Shown: piece after piece, positions 12,675 through 25,200 of the stretch | How positions within the stretch are numbered: the first letter of the stretch is position 1 | Layout: each line of letters begins with the position of its first letter | Assembly (NCBI GenBank): GCA_963082975.1 | Contig: OY720350.1 | Coordinates: forward strand, 37,244,660 to 37,308,659 | Origin: Labia minor | Lineage: Eukaryota; Arthropoda; Insecta; Dermaptera; Spongiphoridae | DNA length: 64,000 bases | Reading direction: 5' to 3' | Translations under genes and position numbers: made by a program | The notes under the pieces: generated by a model | What the model saw: the letters and a program-made list of their open reading frames with translations, nothing else | Told to the model about the DNA's origin: nothing | The model's database searches: none

Positions 12675-14195
12675 TTAGAGGGTTATTCCCGGGAAAGTCC
12701 TTAATTTTTATTTCCCGTTTCCCGGGAAAAAACGAAACATTTTCCGGGAAAAAAACAAATTATTATTATTATTATGCCGATACCGAATTCTTTATTTATT
12801 ACCTGAAATAATCCTAATAAATATAAAATACAAGTGTACATACATCCATTTGTCTTTTGTTATAATTTTTTTTTTTTTTCATTTTCTTTCTTTCTCTCCC
12901 TTTAATTTTTCTTTATAATTTTTCTATTTTTTGAGTTTTTTTACAGTGAACTCTGGCAGAAGGCAGTTGTCATTGCCAAATTATTTTGTATTTAACTTTT
13001 TTTTGTATATATATATATATAGTTATATATCTGCACGTGTAATAGATAAATGCATAATGCATAAATTATAACTGTCAGAGTTTCAGTTTTCCATCTTTTT
13101 AGATATATATACAGTAAAGAAAAACCAAATTAAGAAAAACAAAATACAAAAAAAAAATGTCCAAAAAACAAATAAATCGAAAATAATGCAAAAAAAAAAA
13201 AAAAAAAACACAAAGAAACAAATAAAAGAATAAGTTGACCTGTGGCCAGGTCCGAACCGACCGACGGTTTGAAATAAATTAATTTCCAGCTACAGAAAAA
13301 ATTTTAAATAATTTTAATATATCTAAGTATTAATGTAATAAAAAACAGATATGGATATAACATAAATATTTTTAATTTTATTTTATTTATAATATATATG
13401 TAAGACCAGGCTGTGACGTCATGAATGGCTGGATGACTTCATATAATTTTAAATTAAGAAAAAAACTAATAAAGATGATTTTTCTCGAGAACAAAACCAC
13501 CACAAAGTGCTTGATTCGTGGTGATATGTAAAAAATCTCCTCATGTGAAATTTGGTGTGAAAATAACCCTTCCCTTTCTATCGTCGATCGCTAATACTAC
13601 CACTTCCGGTTTCCGAATTTGCACCTAAGGTTGATCAATTCATCCCACTGATGCATTAAGTAAAAGTACCAAATTTCATCAAAATCGGTTGAGCCGTTCA
13701 GGCTGTACACATCTATACGGACGGACGGACAGACGGACGGACAGACATCATGCTAAAAATACTTTTTTCTGTTAATAAAATGCATGATTCGTGGAGATAT
13801 GTAAAAATCTCCACATGTGAAATTTGGTGTGAAAACAATACCTCCCTTACTATCGTCGGTGGGTAAAAAGGAATAACTAATCGTTACTCCTCTAATATAA
13901 AGGATCTCAGTTTTAGGCGACATTTCCCTTGATTGCCTCTCGTTTTATAAAATGTTATTTTCTAAACATGTAAAATAAAATAATTATGTTTATGTTATAT
14001 TTTGATGATTAAATATTATATCTTTCTGAATTTTTTTTTTATTTTTGAATTAAATTTATTTTATTTTTTTGGCAAAAACAACATTTATTTAACTTTTTCG
14101 TAAAACTTTTACAATTTCCACCTCAAATTTAGTATTTTTTATAATTTCCCGGGATTCCCGGGAATGAAAATACTCCGGGAAAAGTAACCCTCTAA
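12675..14195. mobile_element. hAT-like element with CCCGGGAA ends, interrupted
   Basis: The left end TTAGAGGGTTATTCCCGGG pairs with the complement of the right end, TTAGAGGGTTACTTTTCCCGG. Subterminal TTCCCGGGAA palindromes occur on both sides. A second copy of the GACG family (13235-13865) sits inside. I did not find a clean target duplication, and no transposase frame remains. Confidence 0.6.
13235..13865 (+). mobile_element. GACG-minisatellite repeat family, copy B (nested)
   Basis: Nearly collinear with copy A (same start, same box, shorter GACG run at about 13719-13745). It lies inside the CCCGGG-ended element, so it inserted later than that element. Confidence 0.8.
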
Positions 14196-14947
14196 CGAGA
14201 AGCTAATTGAAATATAAACTAATGCCCTTCGATCAAGAAAATCATAATAAAGGTTTAGGGGATCCTCTTAATTATGGCCCCTCAAACAAACAAAAAAAAA
14301 ACGAAAACAATATCATTATAATTTTGTTTATATCAATTATATATAAAGATCTCATTTAAAGATAATTAAAGCTCTTTTATTTAAATTGATTTTTGCTGAA
14401 AATAATATGTTTTTATTTTGTATACTGACATAAAATTATAATTGATAATTATATCACTCTGGTAATTAAATATCTTTTCAATTCATTCATTTATTTAATT
14501 CATTGGAAATTGAAAAGATTTTATATTCGTAAAAACAGAGATATAAAGAAAAAAAATAATGTTCATAAAGTCTTTATGGCTGTCTCTTCTTGGAACGCTT
14601 TTTTTTTTCTTTGTACCCATTCCTAATATTCATTCTAATTCCTTGCTATTATATTTATGTATTTATAATTTATATTCTGTAAGATCTTAATAATGTGAAA
14701 ATTTTCTATCCCAGGGAATAATTTAAGCACTTTACTTCTCTAAATTACCTATAACGTTACGGGTCATATATTTCTCGCATTCGGCGTAATAGTAAAAGAA
14801 TACTTATGTGTTGGGAAGTGTGCCAAACAATTCTAACACCCTTAATTTTCTCTGTTCTTACTTTATAACCCTCTTACACTATTAATTTTCTGTTTTATTA
14901 TTTTTTTTTAATATATATGTCTACAATATATGTTATTATCTAATATA
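14196..14947. other. AT-rich spacer
   Basis: No gene or recognisable repeat was seen. Confidence 0.4.
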
Positions 14948-14951
14948 TTAA

Positions 14952-15151
14952 CACACTATGAGCGGGGCGGGTATTTGTACCCGTTGCGGGGACTGCCACT
15001 TATAAGCGTTGCGGGTATTTATACCCGTTGCCACTTATATAATATATATTTTCCCTTGTGTCACTTAAAATTACTTATTTTAAACGATAACTAATATATA
15101 TCCCTCATATAAGTGGCAACGGGTATAAATACCCGCCCCGCTCATAGTGTG
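14952..15151. mobile_element. piggyBac-like MITE, copy 1
   Basis: The target duplication TTAA (14948-14951 and 15152-15155) surrounds inverted ends CACACTATGAGCGGGGCGGG. Inside each arm are small palindromes of the form CGGGTATTTATACCCG. The left arm has two and the right arm has one. It is 200 bp and non-coding. The TTAA target points to piggyBac-type mobilisation, although the ends do not begin CCC. Confidence 0.75.
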
Positions 15152-15155
15152 TTAA

Positions 15156-16531
15156 TAGTATATAGGTAGATATATTCTTTTTCCATTTACTGATTTATAA
15201 CCATGAATTATCAGCTAATCTCATATTGAATTTATTTAAACTTTATTTTTTTTTTAACTTTAATTACACGGAAATCTTGGATTTTTCTTTTCAATTTATT
15301 GAATCTTTTAAAGATATTTAATCATTATGTCAAAAGGAAAATATTTGAAAGAATACGAAAAAAAAAATGTTATTTATTGAGTCCAATGGTCTCTCCAAAT
15401 GAACTAAGGGATTTATTATTTGAACTTTTTTTACTTTGTATAAAATAAATTCAATAAATGATAATTATATATAAAAAAAAATAAATTATACTTTATTATA
15501 ATTAAAATTTTATTATCATTTTAACATTATTTCGATTTAAATAAGATCAGTTGTGTATAAATTTTAAATTTAATTAAATCTATTGGGGATTAAATATTAA
15601 GGGGTACATAATAGTGTCTGTGTGTGAGTTGAGAGGAAGAAAGTTGCTGTTGATAGTGTAAAAATCGAAATGCGCATAAAGTAAATATATTAATCAACTT
15701 CATTCCTTACCAAATATTTTAATTAAAGAATAGTCTTAATTAATTTTCTATTTTTTTAAAAATTTATTTATATTTTCCTAAAATGCATTTGCCTTACTTG
15801 GATTTGCTCTAAACAATTATTTTTTGTACGAATATAATCGTGATGTAAGAACTTATTTGCATGATAATTCGGTTGAACAGGTGAATTAAGCGAAGGGTTT
15901 GTATTGAAGACCCCTATGCTCTTTAGACCTCAAATCACTGAATTTTTTTTACCTACGCATCAAATTTAAGATTTATCTGTCAAAACTGACAAAGGCGATT
16001 TGTTTTAAATTTGATAGAGCAAGCAAATAAATTTTTAAAAAAATTAATTCGCTACGTTTTTAATGCAAAGTTCAATTCATCATGTTTGGATTAAATACAC
16101 ATAAATTTAAACATCTGCACTGAGTAAACATTATCTACAATTGTCTTCTTCAATTTGTATTATAAAATTATAATCTATCTAAATATATATTTTTTTATAA
16201 TCACATAAATTGTATATTCATTTTATTTTCTTTATACACTGTATATATTTTTATTAACTCTATTTATATTTCTCTGTAATTCTTATATTTAACTAAAAGT
16301 TTTTAGGCATAGTTTGAATTTAATTTAGGGCTTAAGTTATACTAGAGATTTTTATTTATTTTTAATTTTTTTTTCAATATAAATTACTTATCATTTAAAT
16401 TTTTTTCAACATTCTGATAATTTTTACGTCCCATTTGATTTATTAACTTTTTATTTTATTTGTCCAAAATAATAATTTGTTTTGATAACAACCCATTTTA
16501 TTTATTTACATACTATGATTTTATTTCGAGA
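15156..16531. other. AT-rich sequence upstream of the spliced gene
   Basis: No element was recognised. It should contain the promoter and any 5' untranslated exon of the gene starting at 16562, but I cannot point to a specific core-promoter motif in this background. Confidence 0.4.
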
Positions 16532-16561
16532 TAAAAAAAAATCTTAAATTCAAGTTTTATA

Positions 16562-16673
16562 ATGAATTTAGAGGAATTAAAATTACTTTTTCCTGGTAAT
16601 GACAATTTTGAGCGAGATAACAAAATCTATTGTGAACCAAATATTATTTCTGAAGTTTTCGATATAATTGAAG
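16562..16673 (+). CDS. Exon 1 of the CENP-O-like gene
   Basis: Begins MNLEELKLLFPGNDNF and ends in phase 1 at GAAG/GTAGAA. It encodes 37 residues plus one base. An untranslated exon further upstream cannot be excluded. Confidence 0.6.
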
Positions 16674-17452
16674 GTAGAAAATAAATTTCAATATTAAAAT
16701 AAAAGTCTTAGAATAATTAATAATTAAATGAATATATAAAATATAACATTAATTTTATTTTGGATATATAATAGATGGTCGAAAAAGTCTTTTCGCATTT
16801 TGTCCATAGATGTCGTTGGAATCGTATATCTCCAGTGCTACCAATCACATTGTGTCATACCATATAGTGTTGGAAAGGTGAAATTTCAAGCTTTATATAA
16901 CATTAAAGAAAATTAAATTGGTGAAGCTGAACAAAAGTTACAGCTTTTCAAAATTGAGTGAAAATAATGAAGAAATTCGCTATATTTTGAAATTTTTGTA
17001 TAAAAAAGGGAAGAATGCCACGCAAGCCGCCAATGAAATTTGTGAAGTTCACGGAGACGATGCTATATCAGTTCGTGTAGCACAACAATGGTTCGCACGC
17101 TTTCGTTCTGGAAATTTCGATGTGAAAGATGCACCTCGTTCTGGCCGACTTATCGTTGAAAAAGTCGATGAAATTATGGAAAAGATTGACAAGGACCGTC
17201 ACATAAGCAGCCATGACATTGCCAAGGAACTAAACATTCATCATCAAACGGTTTTGAACCATTTAAAAAAGGCTGGCTACAAAAAGAAGCTTGATGTGTG
17301 GGTACCACATGATTAGAAATACGAAAAGACTTTTTCGACTACCCTATATATATATATATATTCTAAATAAAAAGTATAATACAATCTATGAATCAATACT
17401 AAAACATCTTTTTCTTCAAATATCTATAAGATACATCATAATATACCATATA

Positions 17453-17488
<36 letters not shown>

Positions 17489-19248
17489 CTGCATGTATAT
17501 AATAATAATAACCTAATATACAATAAATACTAAAACTATAATATTTAATGTCATTTGATTATATTAATTTGTTATATAAATATAATATAAAAGTACAAAT
17601 GTATTGAACGGGATTAGAATAAATAAAATTAATAAAACAAACATTTGACATTTCTAGGAACATATTATTCAAAATTCTGCAAATTCAGTTGAGAGTTAAC
17701 TATTTATTTGAAAAATTATGACTAGATTGATCTTAAATATTGAAAATATAAAAAATATTTTTTATTACAATACAAATAGAAAAATTTATTTTAATTTTAA
17801 TTTAAATAATAAATAAATTTATAAAAAAATGTATAAAATATTATATGTATTAAGAAGAGATTAACGAAAATTCAATGTTACAAAGATTGTACTTAAATTA
17901 AATTAAATTTTGAACAGTTTAGATTTTTTGGGGCTCAGTATGATAAGTTTTGCTTACAACTATAATAAATAATTAATGACATAATTTTCTTTTAATTATT
18001 TCTCAATAATATATATCTATAATAATAAAAGCAAGTGTAATGTGTCTGTCCATTTGTCTGACCGAGCTCTCCAGCCAAATCTATCGCACGCAGGGTCCTG
18101 GAATTTTTTACATGGAAGCACAAAGGGGCTGGCCACCAGACCTCGAAGCCCGATTTTCGATTTTTGAATTAGAAAAATTTTAAAAAAATTATAAAGAATA
18201 ATTAATTAAAAATAGTTTAGTTACCATACTAGATCATAGAGGCGCTGGTGGCGATAATTTGGCGGTAATTTAAATTCTGAGCAATGTGCAGATAAAAATC
18301 TTTTTATATATCTATTGATATTTACAATATCTCAATTGATCTTATTGGCCTTTTAAACTTTGAAAACATTCACATTACGGCTATAATTTAATACTATTAA
18401 TTTTTAAGATTATGTGAGTAAATTATTTTAATTAAGAAAAATTGATCTCATAATTGGATTTTCACGTAAGATTTTAATATATAGTTTAGTGTTATGCTAA
18501 ACTTATATGCTAATTTTATATTTTATTTTTTAATTAGTATCAGAGAGAATAATATTTGCAAAGAATTTAAATCGAGGTTGCAATCGGGAAATTATTATCA
18601 AAGGGGATCAAAATTATTAAATTATTAATTGTATTATATGGGTGGGAGGCATGGTCTAGAACCCTGGGAGATGAGAGTAGATTCAGAGTATTTAGAATAG
18701 GATTCTTCCCAGCATTTATGGACCAAAGAAAGATGAGGACACCGGGGAATGGCGGAGACTGCATAACAAGGAATTGCATGACCTCTATGCATCTCTAGAT
18801 ATAGTTAGGGTTATAAAAGCGAGAAGGCTGGGATCGGCAGGGCACATGCCTAGAATGGGAGAGGAAAAATATATTGGTGGGGAGTTCGATTGGAAAACGT
18901 CCGTTTGGAAGACCAATTGTGAACAGGGTGGACAATGTAGGAAGGAACGTGAGAGAGATGGGACAGGGTAGGAGTTAGATGGTTATAGCTCAGAATAGGG
19001 ACACTCGGGGGGTACAGGGGGCGGAGCCCCCGTCTAGGCTTGGAGAGCGCCGAAGGCGCTCGAAGCAGCTAGTATATATATATATATTATTATATTAAAG
19101 TGTTTCTCTTCATTTAATTAATATTTTAAATGATTATATCCATACTCATTGTAAGTTGATAAACAAACAAAATAAATTAGTTTAAAAAATAAAATGCTTA
19201 ATAAGCAAAATATTATATTTTACAAAAATTAAATAAATAGGGGATAAA

Positions 19249-19285
<37 letters not shown>

Positions 19286-22200
19286 TCCCTATTTTTATTC
19301 ATGTTTGTTTATTATATTATTTTTTATCATATAAAAAAAATTAATTCAATCTTTTGCTCATTAAAATTATTTATTCATCTTAAGGTTTTTTGAAAATAAA
19401 TATTCTTTATTTTAATAATATTTTTAATGAAAATGTGTACAAAAAATAAATAAATAAACTAAATAATTAATACCTATGTAATAAATATTAGTTGATATTC
19501 ACTAGTATAAATGATTAAAATCAATTTTATTTACTGATAAACTATAATTAATTATCTATATTCTTTTTCTATTTTTTATTTATTTATCGATGATAGTAAC
19601 ATTTCATTTCGGAATAAAGCAATTTTTATTTCTCGTCCGGAAAAATAAACCTGACCGAACAGAAGGATAGTTAAACCGTGCCCCCGCGATAATGGCTCTA
19701 TGCTATCTTTTAAATCGGAGAAAAATTGATAATGAATCATTAATGATTGAAGAATATTGATCGTATTAATTGTTCCTAATGTTTATGTGCTTTTGGAACC
19801 CCAATAATATAATTATATTAATAAAAATATGTTATTTTTATTATTTTTAGATATTTTGGTAAACATTATTCAGAGTGAGTTAGAAGAGACAGATGCTTTT
19901 TATAATGTCAATCAAATTCAACTTTTAAATTTAAATCAAGAGAAAATTTTACTTGAGAACGGTTCATTTGAATATTTACCTGAAAATTTGGATCATACTG
20001 TAACTCATGCATATAAAGACTTGTTCAAATTACTCTTTTCGCGTTTATTTGTCACGCGCGTTTCTCGATTAGACTCACACACTTTGTACATTATATTTGA
20101 TCTAACACATAAAACACGTTATACTGGTGAAAAATATTTTTTACAAATCAATAAGCCTAAAGGAAAAGATTTTCAGGTGATTAAACATCATTTGCCAAAT
20201 GAAATAAATTTAAATGACATTTTAATTGAGAAACCAATAAACAATGAAGACAATTTAGTGGCATTTGTAAAATATATTTGTTCCTGTGTGGAAATATATA
20301 CAACAAGAAAAAATGAACTACTAGAAATTGAGGTATTTCTCAAATTATATAATTAGGTATATATGATTCTAATATAATTGTAATATAATATTTTATTAAA
20401 TTTTAATGATAAATGAATAAAAACAAATATCATAAGTATTTTTTGTTTAAATTCACACGTATTTTATGTATATATTTTTTTTAATGTAAATATATATATA
20501 AATTAATTTAAAACATAATATTCTTAGTAATGATAAAAATCAAATCAAATTATAATAAATCAAATAATAATAATTTATTTGTTTATTAATTTTTTTTTTA
20601 ATTATTTTTGATTTTTATAAATTACGAGGTGTGGCCATTAAATAACGAGACTGCGCGTGCAGACGGCCTCCAGAAGAGGGTAGGCGGGAACCTAATGCAC
20701 CGTTGTTCAGCTGGATGGGTCTACTATTCCAGTACGAGAACACATGTCTGGTGGTGAAGTAGTTTTTTTTCTGTAGCGGTTAAAATAAACGTGTTTTTGT
20801 TCCTACGCTGAAAACGATGTGTGACAAAAAACACGAACAACGTATCAACGTATCGAAATCGTGCGAAAAGATCGTCGTATGAGTATCCGAATGATTGCTG
20901 AAGCTGTGAATGCCGATAAGGAAACCGTCAGAAAAATTTTATACGAAGAAATGAACATGAGAAAAGTCTGTGCAAAGTTGGTACCCAAAATCTTGACTCC
21001 CAATCAAAAGCTCACCCTCCTTACTCCCCTGATCTAGCACCCTGCGACTTCTACCTGTTTCCGAAAATCAAGTCCGCACTAAAGGGAAACCGATTCGAGT
21101 CGATGGAAGAGGTGAAAAGAAAAACGGCAGAGCTTCTGAAAGGCCTAATAAAAAACGACTTCGAACACTGCTTTGAGCAGTGGAAAAAAAGGATGAAGCG
21201 GTGTGTAGCGAGTGGAGGGGAGTATATTGAGGGGGAAAGTTCGATTGTACCATAATTTTTTTAGTTAAACCATTTTTTGTAAACAGTCTGGTTATTTAAT
21301 AGCCACACCTCATATTCATTCTATAATTTAAATTTTGATTTAAAGTTTTTCAATTGTTTGTGCTAATATAAAAATAAGATTTTTTATAATATTTTTTTAG
21401 CTTGAAATGCCTATTTTTAGTCAATCCTGAAAGAAAATAAAATATTTCATAAAAAAGAAAATGGATCATTGGTATATAGATTTCTATTCGCTGAACAATA
21501 TTATGATTATAAATTGATTTATGAAATTCAATTAAAATATAATATTGATAAATTAGATCCTATTAAGTATCAATTAATACAATATTCAGGTAAATCTACT
21601 ATGATTTTGTCCTAGTTTTTTTTTTAATATTTCATCTTTTAAACTTTTAGTCATAAAATCCATTATCATTCGTAACAGATGGTAGATGGTCATTATAATA
21701 TAAATTAAAATGATTTAAAACAGTTCTAAACTTCCCTTAGAGAATGAAAAATGATAGAAATATTCTTAATCTTTTTTATTGTTCAATGGTGGGCATGTTT
21801 TAATCACTTCTAAGAAGAATAAATAACTCCCCTGACATTCATGCAACCATTGTTTCTTTAATGACTATTATTTATTTTAAAAATACATTTTCTTTCGAGG
21901 AATTGAAACATTACATTACATTGTACATTTATTAATATTTTGAAATCATAGTTATTCTTCTCCCTTTGAAAAACTAATCTATCTATCAGGTCTTGTGATC
22001 TCGAAAGTGGTTGCAGCAACTGCATTCCTTCAATGATTCTTAACCTTAGCTCCCTCCATCCAAATCTTATTATCATAAAATCACCTCACGTCCAACTTTA
22101 TGTCTTAAGGGTGCCAATCGTTGATTTCCAAATTGGTTCTATATAAAGAAACTTCTACCTTTATCCCATGATTTCTACACCATTTCTATTCTATTCTATT

Positions 22201-25200
22201 TTATTTTCTAATACTCTGAATCTATTCTCATTCCTCAAAGTCATTGATCACGCCTCACATCTATACAATAATATCTGCAGTATATGTAATAATTTTATTG
22301 ATTTTAATTTTAATATTCATTGAATATTAATTTTAATCAAATAATGAGTAGCGGATGGACAGTCTCTATGACTCTGATAGAGCCACGACTTTTCCACACC
22401 TTCATTTGAGGAAGTTGTGTCCCAAACCCTAATCAAATCCTAAATTCCAGCAATTCAATATTAAAAATTGTTCATATATCCCTCTCACTCCGGCGTCAGA
22501 CTCTCGCGAAAAATCGGCTGGAGGTTTTCTTCGAATGAAGATGAACAGGACTCTTGAAGACTGTCCAAAGCAGACCTCGCAAATACTAGGAAGAAGAAGA
22601 AGACTAATGTTTAGTCTTAGCACTATTAATTGCTTCTTCTTATCATGTCCAATTAAGTTTCCCATGTTATATTGAGTGCCTTTAATCGCTAGCATAAACT
22701 TATAGTTAAGGTACAGTGGGGTAAGTGCGTAAACAATTGTATTATGTACCATTTCAGATAGATGTCACTTATTTAGAGTGCGTTTTCCGTCTAATATATC
22801 ACTATTTTCAAATCACCCGAATAAATAAACTCTTGTAACTTTATGACTTGCAATAACAAATCTTACTATAATAAATATAGTGTTTTTGGGTTTTGATTTT
22901 TGGTAATTAGATAATATATTGATTATATTTTTTATCTCTACATCTTTAAATTTATGAGTAAAAATACTCTTTTTAAATCACGCCTTATACATATCCTATC
23001 ATAGAGCAAGTGCATACTATCATTTGGGGCAAGGTCGCTGTAGTTTGTTTGTCTCCTATCGCACTGCATTTCTCAATAAAAACTAACTAGGAATACATTT
23101 TTCTGATTTCTATGGAAAGTATATTAGCACAATCTTCAGGAAATATAGAACCTTTTATCAAAAACTGTGCTAAATTTATTCCTCCAGAAACAGAAATTAG
23201 ACAATAAGTTCTATTAAAAGCAATGCGCATAAACCTTTAAACAAAAAAAGGAAAGTTGGATGTGGAGCAGAAGATGTAATGTTTAGGATTTTAAAAGAAA
23301 AGGTAAAATCTCAAAAAAACGAGTCAGTCTTGAAGAATCTAATGAAAGTTTATGCTGTATCTGTAAATGCGATTTCCAGATTCAAATAACGATTGAATCC
23401 AATGCATAATCTGTAAGAGGTGGGTGTGTGGTATATGCAATAAGGGATTAAGAAAAAACAATATGAATATGAAGAATGTGAAGACGATTAATATAAGTTT
23501 CAAATATAAATGATTTCTATTATTTACTTTAGGTTTTATATTAAAATTCTAATGATTATTTTTTCTAATTTTTCTAAATCACACAACTTTAAAACTAATC
23601 AACATATTTTAGTTCTGTAAAAGGCAGTATATAGTAAAAATGTGTGAAATTCTCCTCCTGTCCCGTAATTCATCATATAAAGATTCAATTTGCTCGTAAT
23701 ATGCGTCTACGCACTTGCCCCGTTTTCAGGGCAAGTGCGGACTACTTGCCTTTTGTTACATTTTGTTATATTAAACATATTTTTGAACATAATTGCATAT
23801 TTCTAAAAATATAAATTAGTTAGTAGTAACATAACAATTCAATAATACTAAAACAAGATTATTATTTGTAAAATAAATAAACTTTTTATTAGTTCAAAGT
23901 TAAACTTTGCAAAAACTGGACCGCACTTACCCCACTTCTTACATTTTTTTTGTTTAATTGAATTTTGTTCGATTACTAAACACTTCGCTTAATTACATAT
24001 CCCATTTTTAGATTTAAATAAAATTAATGATAACTTATCTTCTAATTGATTTATACATCTCGTCTTTTCTTTACACTGATACAATATCGAAAATATTAAA
24101 ATCAAATTATTATTTTAATTATATAAATGAATATCCAAAGACATTATAATTTTATAATAAAAATTTATTGAGTGGTTCACATTAATTTTTTTTTTTTTTA
24201 GATATTTTATTTAATATATTAATTTAAATAAAATTATTTAAATAAATTTTTATCTTTTAGATGGAAAAAGTATTGAAGTTAAATCTTATCTTCAAAATCA
24301 ATTACAATTATTTAAAATGTTTTCACTAAAGAATGCATTATTAATTAAATACCATTTAGGAAAAACTAAAATTAACTTCGAAGATAATGGGTAATTATAT
24401 ATATTATTAGTTCTTATTGCTTCTAGGGATCTAGGTTAATATACACATTAAGTTATTTTATTTTATTCACATGAAATATTTATACTTTAAATTTTTATCA
24501 ACTTGTTGAGGTTTAAACCTTCATCTCCATGTTTAGGTGTTAAGCATTTTACCATGATAAATGAAATTTATATCAATACAAAATATTGTATAATTAACAA
24601 TTAAAATAAATGAAAGAATAAAAGAAAAAATTGAAACTTTTATAAATAACTATTAGTTAATTTGTAATATTACTAATTGTGATGTTAATTTTGATTTAAT
24701 GCACTTAACCCATCTCATATGAGATCACCAGGTATAGTAATTTTTTTTGACGAAGTTTCAAACAATTACTAAAATTCATTTGTATGTTATGAATTTTTGC
24801 CATTACTGCGTTTTGATTTTATGATTTTATTTAAACATGCTACTTCTAAAAGTTATCAATTATATAGTCATTGAATTTTTAATAAAATTAATTGTGTTGT
24901 ATCTAACGTAGTGTAAAGTGTGGATTTTCGTTAACCACAGACAATATTGTAGCCCTGTCAGTATTTACAGGCCGTCCGGAGCGCTCGCAATCTTTTCCAC
25001 TCCTGAATCTGGCAAACCACTTTTTTTGTACCACGCGATCGGTAACTGCAGATTCCCCGTAGTCATTGCATATTTCTTTCGCTGCTTGGGTTGCGCTTTT
25101 CCTTTTTCGAAAATAATACAACATAATATGGCGAAAATGCTCATTTTGCTCTGCCATTTTTAGTAAAAGAGGAGGTCACAAACGAAGTAGTAAAATTAAA

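Noticed and set aside
18774..18971. 65-residue frame with AGHMPRMGEE
   Set aside because: It is a piece of the broken LINE ORF2 tail and not an independent gene.
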